Of a stretch of 64,000 bases of DNA, positions 33,401 to 34,992 are shown one piece after another. Both the position numbers and the translations under genes were made by a program. Origin of the DNA: Reticulascus tulasneorum. Taxonomy: Eukaryota; Ascomycota; Sordariomycetes; Glomerellales; Reticulascaceae. The notes beneath the pieces are model-generated. The model was not told the origin of the DNA. It made no database searches and saw nothing but the letters and a program-made list of their open reading frames with translations. Position 1 is the first letter of the stretch. Each line of letters opens with the position of its first letter. The stretch covers positions 434,001 to 498,000 of the forward strand of contig LSAX01000012.1 in NCBI GenBank assembly GCA_001557505.1. Reading direction: 5' to 3'.

Positions 33401-34992
33401 ACTTCTTTGAGCTCGGAGGCCACTCCCTTATGGCCACTAAGCTAGCAAGCCGCATCAGTCGTCGCCTCGACACCCAGGTGTCTGTCAAGGATGTGTTCGA
33501 CCAGCCCGTCCTCGTCGATCTAGCGAACAAGATTCAGCTTGATAGATTAAACAAAACGAGCAACCCACCTCCTGAGATCGCAAACAATGCCCCATTCCAA
33601 CTACTCCCTTTTGAAGACCCGAAAACCTTTGTTGAACGTGAGATAACCCCGCAACTTGGTCATCTGCGCCGCAGCATTCTGGACGTCTATCCTGCCACGC
33701 GGGTACAAACCCTATATCTCCATAATCCAATAACGGCACACCCGCGCAGCCCACAACCTTTCTTCATAGATTTCCCACCCGACTCAGATTGTCCTAGGCT
33801 AGTCAGAACCTGCGAAGCTCTAGTCGAGCATTTCGATATCTTCAGAACGGTATTCCTACTAGCTGCTGGCCGGTTTTATCAAGTTGTCTTGGAACATCTC
33901 GATGTGCCCATTGAGGTTATTGAAACCGTTGAAGATACCAACAACGCGACTCAAGCACTACTTAGTGCGGATTTACAACATCCTCTCCGTTTAGGACAGT
34001 CATTTCTACGCATTGCCATTCTCAAGAAGCACATGTCGCCAGTGCGCATAGTTCTCCGAATGTCTCATGCCCTGTGGGATGGCGTGAGTTTCGAGCATAT
34101 TTTGCGGTCCTTCCACGCTCTGTACAATGCCAACCGTCTGGCAACACCGCCTAAATTTTCCCAGTATATTCAACATATGGTGAACAGTCGCAAAGACGGT
34201 TACATATTCTGGCGCTCCGTTTTGCACAATTCGTCTATGACCGTTCTAGGGAGCACTGGTAGCGCCTATCAACAACAGTTTGGAGGCACCTTGTTTGTAG
34301 AGAAGGCTATAGACGCTCCTTTCCAGGTGAACGCAGGTGGCATCACACAGGCAACAGTGTTTACCGCCGCCTGCGCCCTCATGCTTGCAAACGAAACCAG
34401 GTCAAGGGATATCCTCTTCGGTCGAGTCGTATCTGGACGGCAGTGTTTACCGATCAACTGCCAAGATGTCGTCGGACCCTGCATTAATGAGGTGCCTGTG
34501 CGCGTTCGCATTGATGAAGACACTACTCCGAGAGAATTGCTTCGAGATGTTCAAGACCAGTATCTCAACAGCTTGCCTTTTGAGACTCTAGGATTTGATG
34601 ACCTTAAGGAAAACTGCACAAACTGGCCAGACGCGACTACGAACTACAGCTTTTGCACCAGATATCAGAACTTCGAAATACACCCTGAAAGTCAAATTAA
34701 AGAGCAGCAGATTCGTCTGGAGGGGTTGTCAGGCGTCCCGCCGCCCAAATCCAGCCAGTACGATACTGGTCTGAACAGGATAGTTTCAAATGAGGAACCC
34801 ATTCACGATATAGATATAATAGGTATACCAGAGCCCGATGGTCTTCACCTACGGGTTGCTATAAGCGCTAGCCGGCGAATTTTTGATGAGAGGATGGTGG
34901 AGCACATGCTCAAACAACTCCAGGAAAAGATCCTGATATTAACTTCGACCTTACAAGATCTGGTCGCTGGGGATGCTATGGAGATTCAGTGA
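1..34992 (+). CDS. Giant N-methylating nonribosomal peptide synthetase, 3' part (NRPS1)
   Basis: This is a multimodular NRPS that assembles a peptide on carrier-bound intermediates and probably releases it as a ring. The frame is open from base 1, in the tail of a condensation domain, to the TGA at 34990-34992. That is 11,663 codons with no intron, and the true start lies outside the window. Eight A-T units are visible. Seven carry an N-methyltransferase (motif EIGTGTG) between adenylation motifs A8 and A10. The fourth unit lacks it. All T domains have LGGHSL, and all internal C domains have HHIISDG. The end is a CT domain with SHALWDG in place of a thioesterase. Architecture and linker wording are of the cyclosporin/enniatin synthetase type, but the order of methylating modules does not fit cyclosporin. 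It converges on the PKS gene 212 bp downstream. The product is unknown. Confidence 0.97.
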   Translation, partial: FALHSQQDLGKIQLDGITGERIPGTISTRFDVEFHLFQEAGMLVGSIFFAADLFDSSTIDGVATVFQEVLRRGLDQPQMPIAVLPLTDGLTDLQNRGLLDIERTDYPRDSSVIDVFRKQVAVCPDATAVVDPSSRITYKQLDQQSDEVSAWLRQRKMAAETLVVVLAPRSCQTVVAFFGILKANLAYLPLDVNLPAARIEAILSVVSGRKLILLGLDVPTPDISLEEVDLVRISDTLGYYRPEDDMRTGVGPSATSLAYVIYTSGSTGKPKGVMVEHRGILRLVMNSNVVSKLPQGVCMSHLTNLAFDVSMWEIYAALLNGGTLICIDYFTSLDSKTLGALFVKEQIRAAMLPPALLKQFLADTPSTIEALDVLFVAGDRFDSRDAVHAQALVGSGIYNAYGPTENSILSTIYNVGEQESFVNGVPIGRAVSNSGAYIMDPNQQLVSFGVMGELVVTGDGLARGYTDPTLNQDRFVYVTINGESIRAYRTGDRARYRPTDGHIEFFGRMDQQIKIRGHRIEPAEVEHAILSHEIVRDAAVVVQAHDGQEPEMVGFITAQGDNNTTIHQDEVTTQVEGWGNHFEASTYAEINTIDRSTVGSDFMGWTSMYDGKAIDKAEMQEWLDDTIQTLLDGQAPGHVFEIGTGTGMVLFNLGKAAGLESYVGLEPSRSAAVFATNMVKSIPNLAGRAEIHVGTATDTSQLEGLRPDLVVLNSVVQYFPTPEYLVEVIDTLTRLPGVKRLFFGDIRSYATNRDFLASRALRTLGRDVNKQSVRRKIGEIEEREEELLVDPAFFTGLTDRLPGRISHVEILPKKMRATNELSSYRYAAIVYVGSPEEDAQPVHTIDAKSWIDFERTRMDRHSLLRLLQSSSDALAVPVGNIPYSKSILERYAIDSLNDDNINETGQDSLDGPAWLSSIRSKSERCASLSATDLVQLADEAGFSVEISWARQRSQHGALDAVFHHYPPVHKGGRVLLQFPTDHGSASLAHTNRPLQRLQSRRVEAQIRERLQALLPSYMVPGKIVILDQMPINANGKVDRKELVRKAKTVAKTKPVSALVAPRNDIEIALCEEFADVLGVDVGITDNFFDLGGHSLMATKLAARISRRLDTRVSVKDVFDQPVLADLAATIRRGSTPHSPIPVTKYDGPVEQSFAQGRLWFLDQLNIGASWYLMPLAARMRGPLDVDALSTALFALEQRHETLRTTFAELNGTGMQIIHPSHLKPLRVIDVSAEWNGSYREPLKQEQTTPFDLSSEPGWRVSLLRLGDDDHILSIVMHHIISDGWSIDVLRQELDHFYADAVRGHDPLSRVSPLPIQYRDFAVWQKQAEQVTEHERQLEYWKGQLEDSSPAEILSDRPRPAILSGRAGVAQLTIEGALYDCLQSFCRTHQTTSFAVLLAAFRAAHYRLTGAEDATIGTPIANRNRPELENMVGFFVNTQCMRITVEHDDTFESLVQQVRSTTTAAFAHQDVPFERIVSALVPASRDTSRNPLVQIMFALHSQQDLGKIQLDGLNGDRIPGTTSTRFDVEFHLFQEAGRLVGSILFATDLFEAKTIHSMIAVFKEVLGQGIDQPRMPIAFLPLANGVTDLRSMGLLDIYRTDYPRDSSVIDVFREQVAASPEATAVTDGSSSLTYAQMDRQSDEVSAWLRQRKMAAETLIGVLAPRSCQMVVAFFGILKANLAYLPLDVNVPTARIEAILSGVDGRKLILIGPGVPMPDIQLAEVELVRIGDTLGHYGSEDSMSSGAGPSATSLAYVIFTSGSTGKPKGVMVEHRSILRLVKESSVVSKLQRAVSVAHLSNAAFDAATWEIYMPLLNGGTVVCIDYFTVLDRNELQALFLREQIRAAMLPPALLKQCLSDTPSMIESLDTLFVAGDRFDSRDAIHAQALVGTGVYNAYGPTENTILSTIYNVGEQESFVNGVPIGRAVSNSGAYIMDLKQRLVPLGVMGELVVTGDGLARGYVDPTLDQDRFVYVNINGESVRAYRTGDRARYRPTDGHIEFFGRMDQQIKIRGHRIEPAEVEHAILSHEIVRDAAVVVQAQDGLEPEMVGFAAVQGESSTTNDQDEVTTQVEGWGNHFEASTYAEINTIDRSTVGSDFMGWTSMYDRKAIDTNEMQEWLDDTIETLLDGQAPGHVFEIGTGTGMVLFNLGRAAGLESYVGLDPSRSAAIFVTNMVKSIPNLADRAEIHVGTATETSQLEGLRPDLVVLNSVVQYFPTPEYLVEVVDMLTRLPGVKRLFFGDIRSYATNRDFLASRALHSLGRNLKKESVRRKMIEMEEREEELLVDPAFFTDLTRQLPGRINHVEILPKKMTATNELSSYRYAAVVYVNSPEEDVQPVQTIDAKSWIDFEGTRMDRHALLHLLQSSPDTVAVPVGNIPYSKTILERHVVDSLDDDNDNETGQSSLDGTAWLSSVRSKSERCSSLSTTDLLQLAEEAGFSIEISWARQRSQHGALDAVFHHYPPVHKGGRVLLQFPTDHGSTSFAYTNRPLQRLQSRRAEAQIRERLQALLPSYMVPGKIVILDQMPINANGKVDRKELVRKAKTVAKTKPVSALVAPRNDIEIALCEEFADVLGVDVGITDNFFDLGGHSLMATKLAARISRRLDTRVSVKDVFDQPVLADLAATIRRGSTPHSPIPVTKYDGPVQQSFAQGRLWFLDQLNIGASWYLMPLAVRMRGPLHVDALSIALFALEQRHETLRTTFIEQDGTGVQIIHPSDLKPLRVIDVSAEWNGSYSEPLKQEQTTPFDLSSEPGWRVSLLRLGDDDHILSIVMHHIISDGWSVDVLRQELDQFYADAVRGHDPLSRVSPLPIQYRDFSVWQRQAEQVAEHQRQLEYWTAQLADSSAAELLSDRPRPAISSGHAGVVQLTIEGAVYDRLQAFCRTHQTTSFAVLLAAFRVAHYRLTGVEDATIGTPIANRNRPELENMVGFFVNTQCMRVTVDETDTFETLVQQVRSTTTAAFAHQDVPFERIVSDLVPGSRDTSRNPLVQLIFALHSQQDLGKIQLEGLAGDPVPTTVSTRFDAEFHLFQEAERLSGTVLFATDLFETNTMCGVVAVFQEILSRSLERPQAKIVTLPLTGGVAELRSMGLLDIDTTDYPRELSIVDVFRQQVITCPDATAITDTSSRLTYAQLDQQSDEVAAWLRRRNMTAETLVGVLAPRSCQTVVAFFGILKANLAYLPFDVNVPTARIQAILSVVAGQKLILLGADAAAPDIQLVDVELVRISETLGHGIVDNDRSAGLRPSATSLAYVMFTSGSTGRPKGVMVEHRGIVRLVKKTNVLSHIQAVFPVAHMANLAFDAASWEIYTALLNGGSLVCIDHMTVLDVTSLGQKFQRETIRAAMFTPALLKQCLVESAQTIAGLEILVASGDRLDAHDARTALKVAKGGIINACGHTENCVYSTLYRMHAEERCVNGVPIGRAISNSGAYVMDLKQRLVPLGVMGELVVTGDGLARGYTDPTLDKNRFVNVTINGESMRAYRTGDRARYRPTDGNIEFFGRMDQQIKIRGHRIEPAEVEHAILSQDIVRDAAVVVQVQDGQEPEMIGFVAAQGNNNTNRQDEVISQVEGWGDHFETATYAEINAIERSAVGSDFMGWTSMYDGKAIDKDEMQEWLDDTIQTLLDDQAPGHVFEIGTGTGMVLFNLGKAAGLESYVGLEPSRSAAAFATNMVKSIPNLAGRAEIHVGTATDINQLKGLRPDLVVLNSVVQYFPTPEYLVEVVDMLTRLPGVKRLFFGDIRSYATNRDFLASRALHSLGRDVNKENVRQKMAEMEEREEELLVDPTFFTGLTRQLPGRINHVEILPKKMTATNELSSYRYAAVVYVNSPEEDVQPVQTIDAKSWIDFEGTRMDHHALLHLLQSSPDTMAVPVGNIPYSKTILERHVVDSLDDDNINETGQDSLDGIAWLSSVRSKSERCACLSAADLVQVAEEAGFSVEISWARQRSQHGAFDAVFHHYPPVRDGARVLLQFPTDHGNGSLAHTNRPLQRLQSRRVEAQIRERLQALLPSYMVPGKIVVLEQMPINANGKVDRKELARRAKTVAKTKPVSARVAPRNEVEVALCEEFADVLGVDVGITDNFFDLGGHSLMATKLAARISRRLDTRVSVKDVFDQPILADLAATIHRGSAPHSSIPVTKYDGPVEQSFAQGRLWFLDQLNIGASWYLMPLAARMRGPLDVDALSTALFSLEQRHETLRTTFAEQDGVGVQIVHPSHLKPLRVIDVSSDWNGSYVEPLKQEQTTPFDLSSEPGWRVSLLRLGDNDHILSIVMHHIISDGWSVDVLRRELDQFYADAVRGHDPLSRVSPLPIQYRDFSVWQKQAEQVVEHQRQLEYWKIQLADSSPAEILSDRPRPAIHSGRAGVVQVTIEGVVYDQLQAFCRTHQTTSFTVLLAAFRAAHYRLTGAEDATIGTPIANRNRPELENLVGFFVNPQCMRITIEQDDTFESLVQQVRSTTTAAFAHQDVPFERIVSAILPGSRDTSRNPLVQLMFALHSQQDLGKIQLEGLDGEPVPGTVSTRFDIEFHVFQQAGMLVGSILFATDLFEASTIQGMATVFHEVLRRGLSQPEMPIAVLPLADGIPDLRGMGLLDVERTDYPWDLSVVDVFRKQVAVCPDTTAVTDACSRLTYAQLDRQSDEVASWLRQRKMAAETLVGVLAPRSCQTIVALFGILKANLAYLPLDVTVPSARIDTILSTVSGHKLILLGADVPPPDIQVVDVELVRIGDTLGYYSPEYNMSVGVEPSANSLAYVIFTSGSTGKPKGVMIEHRAILRLVKDSNVVSMLPQTVRMAHLTNLAFDVSVWEVLAAILNGGTLVCIDLFTTMDSKALHATFVRERIQAAMLPPALLKQCLAYVPDAFGTLEALFTAGDRLDGRDAVQAQAQVQGGVYNAYGPSETHICTIYKVGEQESFVNGVPIGRAASNSGVYVMDPNQHLVPLGVMGELVVTGDGLARGYIDPTLEQDRFVYVAINGESVRAYRTGDRVRYRPTDGYIEFFGRMDQQIKIRGHRIEPAEVEHAMLRHDIVRDAAVVVRTQHLEPEMVGFIETRGDYSVEDNWVMEDATDDLGNWKEQRAVRSEKVIRSYLQALFPGYMVPERIVILDQMPINANGKVDRRELARKAKTVAKNKTVSTRVLPRNEVEVALCEEFADVLGVDVGITDNFFDLGGHSLMATKLAARISRRLDTRVSVKDVFDQPVLADLAATIRQGSTLHSPIPMTNYDGPVQQSFAQGRLWFLDQLNLGASWYLMPLAVRLSGLLHVDALTSALYSLEHRHEALRTTFAEQDGVGVQIIHPSHLKPLRVIDVSAEWNGSYIQPLNQEQTTPFDLSSEPGWRVSLLRLGDNDHILSIVMHHIISDGWSIDVLRRELDQFYADAVRGHDPLSRVSPLPIQYRDFAVWQKQAEQVVEHERQLDYWKIQLADSSPAEILSDRPRPAIQSGRAGVAQLTIKGAVYDGLQAFCRTHQTTPFAVLLTAFRAAHYRLTGVEDATIGTPIANRNRPELENMIGFFVNTQCMRITVDHDDTFESLVQQVRSTTTAAFAHQDVPFERIVSALVPESRDASRNPLVQLMFALHSQKNLGKIQLNGLDGEPVPATISTRFDIEFHVFQQDKMLVGSILFATDLFEVKTIQNMITVFEEVLGQGLEKPEISIAVLPLTHAVTDLRSAGLLDIERTNYPRDSSVVDVFRKQVAVCPDATAVTDASSRLTYAELDRQSDEVAFWLRQRKMAAETLIGVIAPRSCQTVVAFFGILKANLAYLPLDVNVPAARMEAMLSLVAGRKLILIGLGITVPDIQHADVELVHITETLGYYSPDEIRGAGVGPSATSLAYVIFTSGSTGKPKGVMVEHRAILRLVKQSNLISQLKAAVCVAHMANLAFDATTWEIYAPLLNGGTVVCIDYMTVLDARSLALTFSTERIRAAFFSTALLKQCLDEIPSAIAGLDLLFAGGERMRPQDAITARQLVRDMFCHVYGPTENTTFSTVFQMHAEEHCVNGVPIGRSVSNSGAYIMDLKQRLVPLGVMGELVVTGDGLARGYTDPTLDKNRFVNVTINGESVRAYRTGDRARYRPSDGHIEFFGRMDQQIKIRGYRIEPAEVEHAMLSHDIVSNAAIVVQEQDGQEPEMVGFIAAQGYTTTTTNAQDEITSQIEGWEDHFETTTYADINSIDRSTVGSDFMGWTSMYDGKAIDTNQMQEWLDDTIETLLDGQAPGHVFEIGTGTGMVLFNLGKAAGLESYVGLEPSRSAAAFATNMVKSIPNLAGRAEIHVGTATDVSQLEGLRPDLVIFNSVVQYFPTPEYLVEVIDTVTQLPGVKRLFFGDIRSYATNRDFLASRALHSLGRDANKESVRRKMAEMEEREEELLIDPAFFTDLTRRWPGRISHVEILPKKMTATNELSSYRYAAVVYVNSPEEDVQPVQTIDAKSWIDFEGTRMDHHALLHLLQSSPDTMAVPVGNIPYSKTILERYVVDSLDDDSVNETEQDSIDGTAWLSSVRSKSERCSSLSTTDLLQLAEEAGFSIEISWARQRSQHGALDAVFHHYPPVRDGARKLLQFPTDRVSASLTHTNRPLQRLQSRRVEAQIRERLQALLPSYMVPGKIVVLEQMPINANGKVDRKELARRAKTVAKAKPVSARVAPRNEVEVALCEEFADVLGVDVGVTDNFFDLGGHSLMATKLAARISRRLDTRVSVKDVFDQPVLADLAATIRRGSAPHSSIPVTKYNGPVEQSFAQGRLWFLDQLNLGASWYLMPIAARIRGSLHIDALTAALFALEQRHETLRTTFAEQDGTGVQIIHPSHLKSLRVIDVLAEWNGSYVEPLNQEQTTPFDLSSEPGWRVSLLRLGDDDHILSIVMHHIISDGWSVDVLRRELDQFYADAVRGHDPLSRVSPLPIQYRDFALWQKEAEQVVEHQRQLEYWKIQMADSSPAEILSDRPRPAIHSGHAGVAQLTIEGAVYDRLQVLCRKHQTTSFTVLLAAFRAAHYRLTGVEDATIGTPIANRNRPELENMIGFFVNTQCMRITVDHDDTFESLVQQVRSTTTAAFSHQDVPFERIVSALVPGSRDTSRNPLVQLMFALHSQQGLGKIQLDNLVGESVPGTASTRFDIEFHVFQESGRLVGSILFATDLYETKTINNMITIFEEVLVQGMDKPQMPIAVLPLTEGVIDLRSMGLLDIHKTDYPRDSSVVDVFRKQVAACPDATAVTDTSSRLTYAQLDRLSDEVASWLRQRKMAAETLVGVLAPRSCQTIVAFFGILKANLAYLPLDVNVPAARIDVILSVASGRKLVLLGSDVPPPDILLTEVELVRIGDTLGHYNSDDSMTAGVGPSATSLAYVIYTSGSTGKPKGVMVEHRSIVRLVKESNVVSKLSTTVSVAHLSNVAFDAATWEIYAPLLNGGTVVCIDYFTILDSKALEVLFLQEHIRAAMLPPALLKQCLVDTPSTIGALDVLFVAGDRFDSRDAVHAQALVGTGVYNAYGPTENAILSTIYNVSEQESFVNGVPIGRPVSNSGAYIMDPKQQLVPLGVMGELVVTGDGLARGYTDPTLDQGRFVCVTINGESLRAYRTGDRARCRPTDGHIEFFGRMDQQIKIRGHRIEPAEVEHAMLSHDIVRDAAVVVQIQDGQEPEMIGFVAAQGESSTNNDQDEVTGQVEGWGDHFETTTYADINSIDRSAVGSDFMGWTSMHDGKAIDKAEMQEWLDDTIQTLLDGQAPGHVFEIGTGTGMVLFNLDKAAGLESYVGLEPSRSAAVFATNMVKSTPNLVGKAEIHVGTATDINQLAGLRPNLVVLNSVVQYFPTPEYLIEVVDTLTQLPGVKRLFFGDIRSYAINRDFLAARALRTLGRDVNKESVRRKMAEMEEREEELLVDPAFFTGLANRLPGRISHVEILPKNMRATNELSSYRYAAVVYMNSPEEDAQPVHMIDSKSWIDFERTRMDHHGLLRLLQSSPDAVAVPVGNIPYSKTILERYAVESLDDDSVNETGQDSLDGIAWLSSVRSKSEHCASFSVADLVQIAKEAGFSVEISWARQRSQHGALDAVFHHYPSVHKGGRMRLQFPTDHGSTSLTQTNRPLQRLQSRRVEAQIRERLRALLPSYMVPGKIVVLDQMPINTNGKVDRRELARKAKTVATAKPISIRVAPRNEIEAALCEEFADVLGVDVGVTDNFFDLGGHSLMATKLAARISRRLDTRVSVKDVFDQAVLADLAATIRRGSAPHSPIHATKYDGPVEQSFAQGRLWFLDQLTLGASWYLMPIAARMRGPLHIDALTAALFALEQRHETLRTTFAEQDGTGVQIIHPSQLKSLRVIDVLAEWNGSYVEPLNQEQTTPFDLSSEPGWRVSLLRLGDNDHILSIVMHHIISDGWSVDVLRRELDQFYADAVRGHDPLSRVSPLPIQYRDFALWQKQAEQVVEHQRQLDYWKIQLADSSPAEILSDRPRPAIHSGRAGVAQLTIEGAVYDRLQAFCRKHQTTSFTVLLAAFRAAHYRLTGVEDATIGTPIANRNRPELENMIGFFVNTQCMRITVDHDDTFESLVQQVRSTTTAAFAHQDVPFERIVSALVPGSRDTSRNPLVQLMFALHSQQGLGKIQLDNLVGESVPGTVSTRLDVEFHVFQEVGMLVGSILFATDLFEAKTIHNMINVFKEALDQGLDKPQMPIVVLPLTEGVIDLRSMGLLDIHKTEYPRDSSVVDVFRKQVAACPDATAVTDASSRLTYAQLDRLSDEVASWLRQRNMAAETLVGVLAPRSCQTIVAFFGILKANLAYLPLDVNVPAARIEAILSIVTGQKLILLGDDIPALDISLAKVEFVRICDTLGNRNPDRRISTAIMPSATSLAYVVFTSGSTGRPKGVMVDHRAILRLVKQTNLISQLEAAVCVAHMANLAFDATTWEIYAPLLNGGTVVCIDYMTVLDPGSLALTFSTERIRAAFFSTALLKQCLDTTPSAISGLELLFAGGERMRTQDSLKARQLVRGTFCHVYGPTENTTFSTLFRMHAEERCVNGVPIGRAISNSGAYIMDPKQQLVSLGVMGELVVTGDGLARGYTDPTLDQDRFVYVTINGESVRGYRTGDRARYRPTDGHIEFFGRMDQQIKIRGHRIEPAEVEHAMLSHDIVHDAAVVVQVQDGDEPEMVGFVIAQGDNDTIPHDEVTTQVEGWGDHFETTTYADINAIERSAVGSDFMGWTSMYDGKTIDKAEMQEWLDDTIQTLLDGQAPGHVFEIGTGTGMVLFNLGKAAGLESYVGLEPSQSAAVFATNMVKSIPNLAGRAEIHVGTATDINQLAGLRPDLVVLNSVVQYFPTPEYLVEVVDTLTQLPGVKRLFFGDIRSYATNRDFLAARALRTLGRDVNKESVRRKMAEMEEREEELLVAPEFFTNLASRLPGRITHVEILPKKMIATNELSSYRYAAVVYVGSPEEDAQPVHTIDSKSWIDFERTRMDRHGLLRLLQNSQDAVAVPVVNIPYSKTILERCVVESLEHDNLNENGQESIDGTAWLSSVRSKSECCSSLSAADLVQLAKEAGFSVEISWARQRSQHGALDAVFHHYPPVRDGARVLLQFPTDRVSASLTYTNRPLQRLQSRRVEAQIRERLQALLPSYMVPGKIVVLDQMPINANGKVDRKELARRAKTVPKNQLVSTRVPPGDEIEVALCEEFADVLGVDVGITDNFFDLGGHSLMATKLAARISRRLNTRVSVKDVFDQPVLADLAATIRRGSAPHSPIPVTKYDGPVEQSFAQGRLWFLDQLNLGASWYLMPLAARMRGPLHIDALTAALFALEQRHETLRTSFAEQDGVGVQIIHPSRPKPLRVIDVSAEWNGSYLEPLKQEQTNPFDLSSEPGWRVSLLRLGNNDHILSIVMHHIISDGWSIDVLRQELDQFYADAVRGHDPLSRVSPLPIQYRDFALWQKQAEQVAEHQRQLEYWTTQLADSSAAELLSDHPRPAVQSGRAGVAQLTIEGAVYDRLQAFCRKHQTTSFTVLLAAFRAAHYRLTGVEDATIGTPIANRNRPELENMIGFFVNTQCMRITVDHDDTFESLVQQVRSTTTAAFAHQDVPFERIVSALVPGSRDTSRNPLVQLMFALHSQLDLGKIQLDGLIGESVPGTASTRLDVEFHVFQEAGMLVGTVLFATDLFEASTIHGLATVFQDVLRQGLDQPQMPIAVFPLTDGVAGLPKLDFLNIEQTDYPRDLSVVDVFRKQVAACPDATAVADTSSRLTYAQLDRQSDETAAWLRQRKMPAETVVGVLAPRSCQTVIAFLGILKANLAYLPLDVNMPAGRLEAILSVAAGQKLVLLGPDVPTTYIRLAEVELVRIGDTLGNSGPDKSINVVVGPSATSLAYVIYTSGSTGKPKGVMVEHRGILRLVMNSNVVSKLPKGVHMSHLTNLAFDVSMWEIYAALLNGGTLICIDYFTSLDSKALDALFEQEQIRAAILPPALLKQCLVDTPSTIGALDVLFVAGDRFDSRDAVHAQALVGTGVYNAYGPTENAILSTIYNVSEQESFVNGVPIGRPVSNSGAYIMDPKQQLVPLGVMGELVVTGDGLARGYTDPTLDQGRFVYVTINGESLRAYRTGDRARCRPTDGHIEFFGRMDQQIKIRGHRIEPAEVEHAMLSHDIVCDAAVVVRIQDGQEPEMIGFVAAQGDTTNANRQNEIVSQVEGWGDHFETTTYADINSIERSAVGSDFMGWTSMYDGKEIDKTEMQEWLEDTIQTILDGQAPGHVFEIGTGTGMVLFNLGKAAGLESYVGLEPSRSAAAFATNMVKSTPTLVGKAEIHVGTATDVSQLAGLRPDLVVLNSVVQYFPTPEYLIEVIDTLTQLPGVKRLFFGDIRSYATNRDFLAARALRTLGRDVNKESVRRKMAEMEEREEELLVAPEFFTNLASRLPGRISHVEILPKKMRATNELSSYRYAAVVYVGSPEDGAQPVHTIDAKSWIDFEGTEIDRHGLLRLLQNSPDAATVPVVNIPYSKTILERCVVESLDDDNVNETGQDLLDGTTWLSSVRSKSERCSSLSAADLVQLADEAGFSVEISWARQRSQHGALDAVFHHYPPVRDGARVLLQFPTDRVSASLTYTNRPLQRLQSRRVEAQIRERLQALLPSYMVPGKIVVLDQMPINANGKVDRKELARRAKTVAKNKSVSTQVAPRNEVEAALCEEFAEVLGVDVGVTDNFFELGGHSLMATKLASRISRRLDTQVSVKDVFDQPVLVDLANKIQLDRLNKTSNPPPEIANNAPFQLLPFEDPKTFVEREITPQLGHLRRSILDVYPATRVQTLYLHNPITAHPRSPQPFFIDFPPDSDCPRLVRTCEALVEHFDIFRTVFLLAAGRFYQVVLEHLDVPIEVIETVEDTNNATQALLSADLQHPLRLGQSFLRIAILKKHMSPVRIVLRMSHALWDGVSFEHILRSFHALYNANRLATPPKFSQYIQHMVNSRKDGYIFWRSVLHNSSMTVLGSTGSAYQQQFGGTLFVEKAIDAPFQVNAGGITQATVFTAACALMLANETRSRDILFGRVVSGRQCLPINCQDVVGPCINEVPVRVRIDEDTTPRELLRDVQDQYLNSLPFETLGFDDLKENCTNWPDATTNYSFCTRYQNFEIHPESQIKEQQIRLEGLSGVPPPKSSQYDTGLNRIVSNEEPIHDIDIIGIPEPDGLHLRVAISASRRIFDERMVEHMLKQLQEKILILTSTLQDLVAGDAMEIQ
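3431..7915 (+). other. NRPS1 unit 2: C-A-MT-T
   Basis: The C-domain active site HHIISDG is at about 3826-3850. The A pocket begins with FDAATWE at 5404 and reads DAWMFAAILK, the same code as unit 6 and a Val-type code by memory of cyclosporin synthetase. The methyltransferase SAM motif is at about 6403 and LGGHSL at about 7753. Its T-domain region matches unit 1 base for base over about 420 bp. Confidence 0.85.
7916..12400 (+). other. NRPS1 unit 3: C-A-MT-T with atypical A5 motif
   Basis: HHIISDG is at about 8311. The A pocket starts at FDAASWE (9890) and reads DAWMVSAVYK, unlike every other unit here. The A5 core, normally YGPTE, reads CGHTE near 10170. The loop before it (VASGDR) also differs from the VAGDR or AGGER of its neighbours. 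The SAM motif is at about 10888 and LGGHSL at about 12234. Domains look complete, so I expect an active unit with a different substrate. Confidence 0.85.
12401..15640 (+). other. NRPS1 unit 4: C-A-T, no methyltransferase
   Basis: This unit is about 1245 bp shorter than the others, and the missing length is the N-methyltransferase. HHIISDG is at about 12792. FDVSVWE is at 14371, and the pocket reads DVWMFAAICK, with the A5 stretch one residue shorter (GPSETHICT). After A8 the sequence passes through a short acidic linker (about 15118-15225) straight to the A9/A10 region (LFPGYMVP, NGKVDRREL). LGGHSL is at about 15472. It should add the only unmethylated residue among the eight visible. Confidence 0.88.
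15641..20125 (+). other. NRPS1 unit 5: C-A-MT-T
   Basis: HHIISDG is at about 16031. FDATTWE is at 17608, and the pocket reads DAWFFGVTFK, with FFSTALL in place of the usual MLPPALL and AGGERM in place of AGDRF. Unit 7 has the same code. I cannot assign the residue. The SAM motif is at about 18612 and LGGHSL near 19960. Confidence 0.85.
20126..24610 (+). other. NRPS1 unit 6: C-A-MT-T
   Basis: HHIISDG is at about 20518. FDAATWE is at 22096, and the pocket reads DAWMFAAILK, the unit 2 code. In the MT motif the residue after NL is Asp (GTGTGMVLFNLD), where the other units have Gly. Next to A7 the sequence has RARCRP where most units have RARYRP, a change shared only with unit 8. LGGHSL is at about 24445. 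Confidence 0.85.
24611..29095 (+). other. NRPS1 unit 7: C-A-MT-T
   Basis: HHIISDG is at about 25002. FDATTWE is at 26581, and the pocket reads DAWFFGVTFK, identical to unit 5. The SAM motif is at about 27580 and LGGHSL at about 28926. The unit should add the same N-methyl residue as unit 5. Confidence 0.85.
29096..33560 (+). other. NRPS1 unit 8: C-A-MT-T
   Basis: HHIISDG is at about 29487. FDVSMWE is at 31063, and the pocket reads DVWIFAAILK, the same code as the last A domain of NRPS2. The 5' half of the A domain resembles unit 1 and the 3' half is almost identical to unit 6. The SAM motif is at about 32062. The T domain reads FFELGGHSL (about 33412) and the following sequence diverges into the CT linker. 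It is the last elongation unit. Confidence 0.85.
33561..34992 (+). other. NRPS1 terminal condensation-like (CT) domain
   Basis: The domain starts after a short linker (PPPEIANN) at FQLLPFED and runs to the stop codon. Its active-site motif SHALWDGVS is at about 34062-34088. This is the SHxxxD form seen in fungal CT domains that catalyse macrocyclisation, and differs from the HHxxxDG of elongating C domains. There is no thioesterase or reductase. Ring closure and release by this domain is inferred from the family. Confidence 0.88.

Noticed and set aside
1360..34591. Many antisense and alternate-frame open stretches of 60-220 codons within NRPS1 (for example 31452-32108 on the minus strand)
   Set aside because: They overlap clear NRPS domains, recur at the same place in each module because the DNA repeats, and show no independent features.
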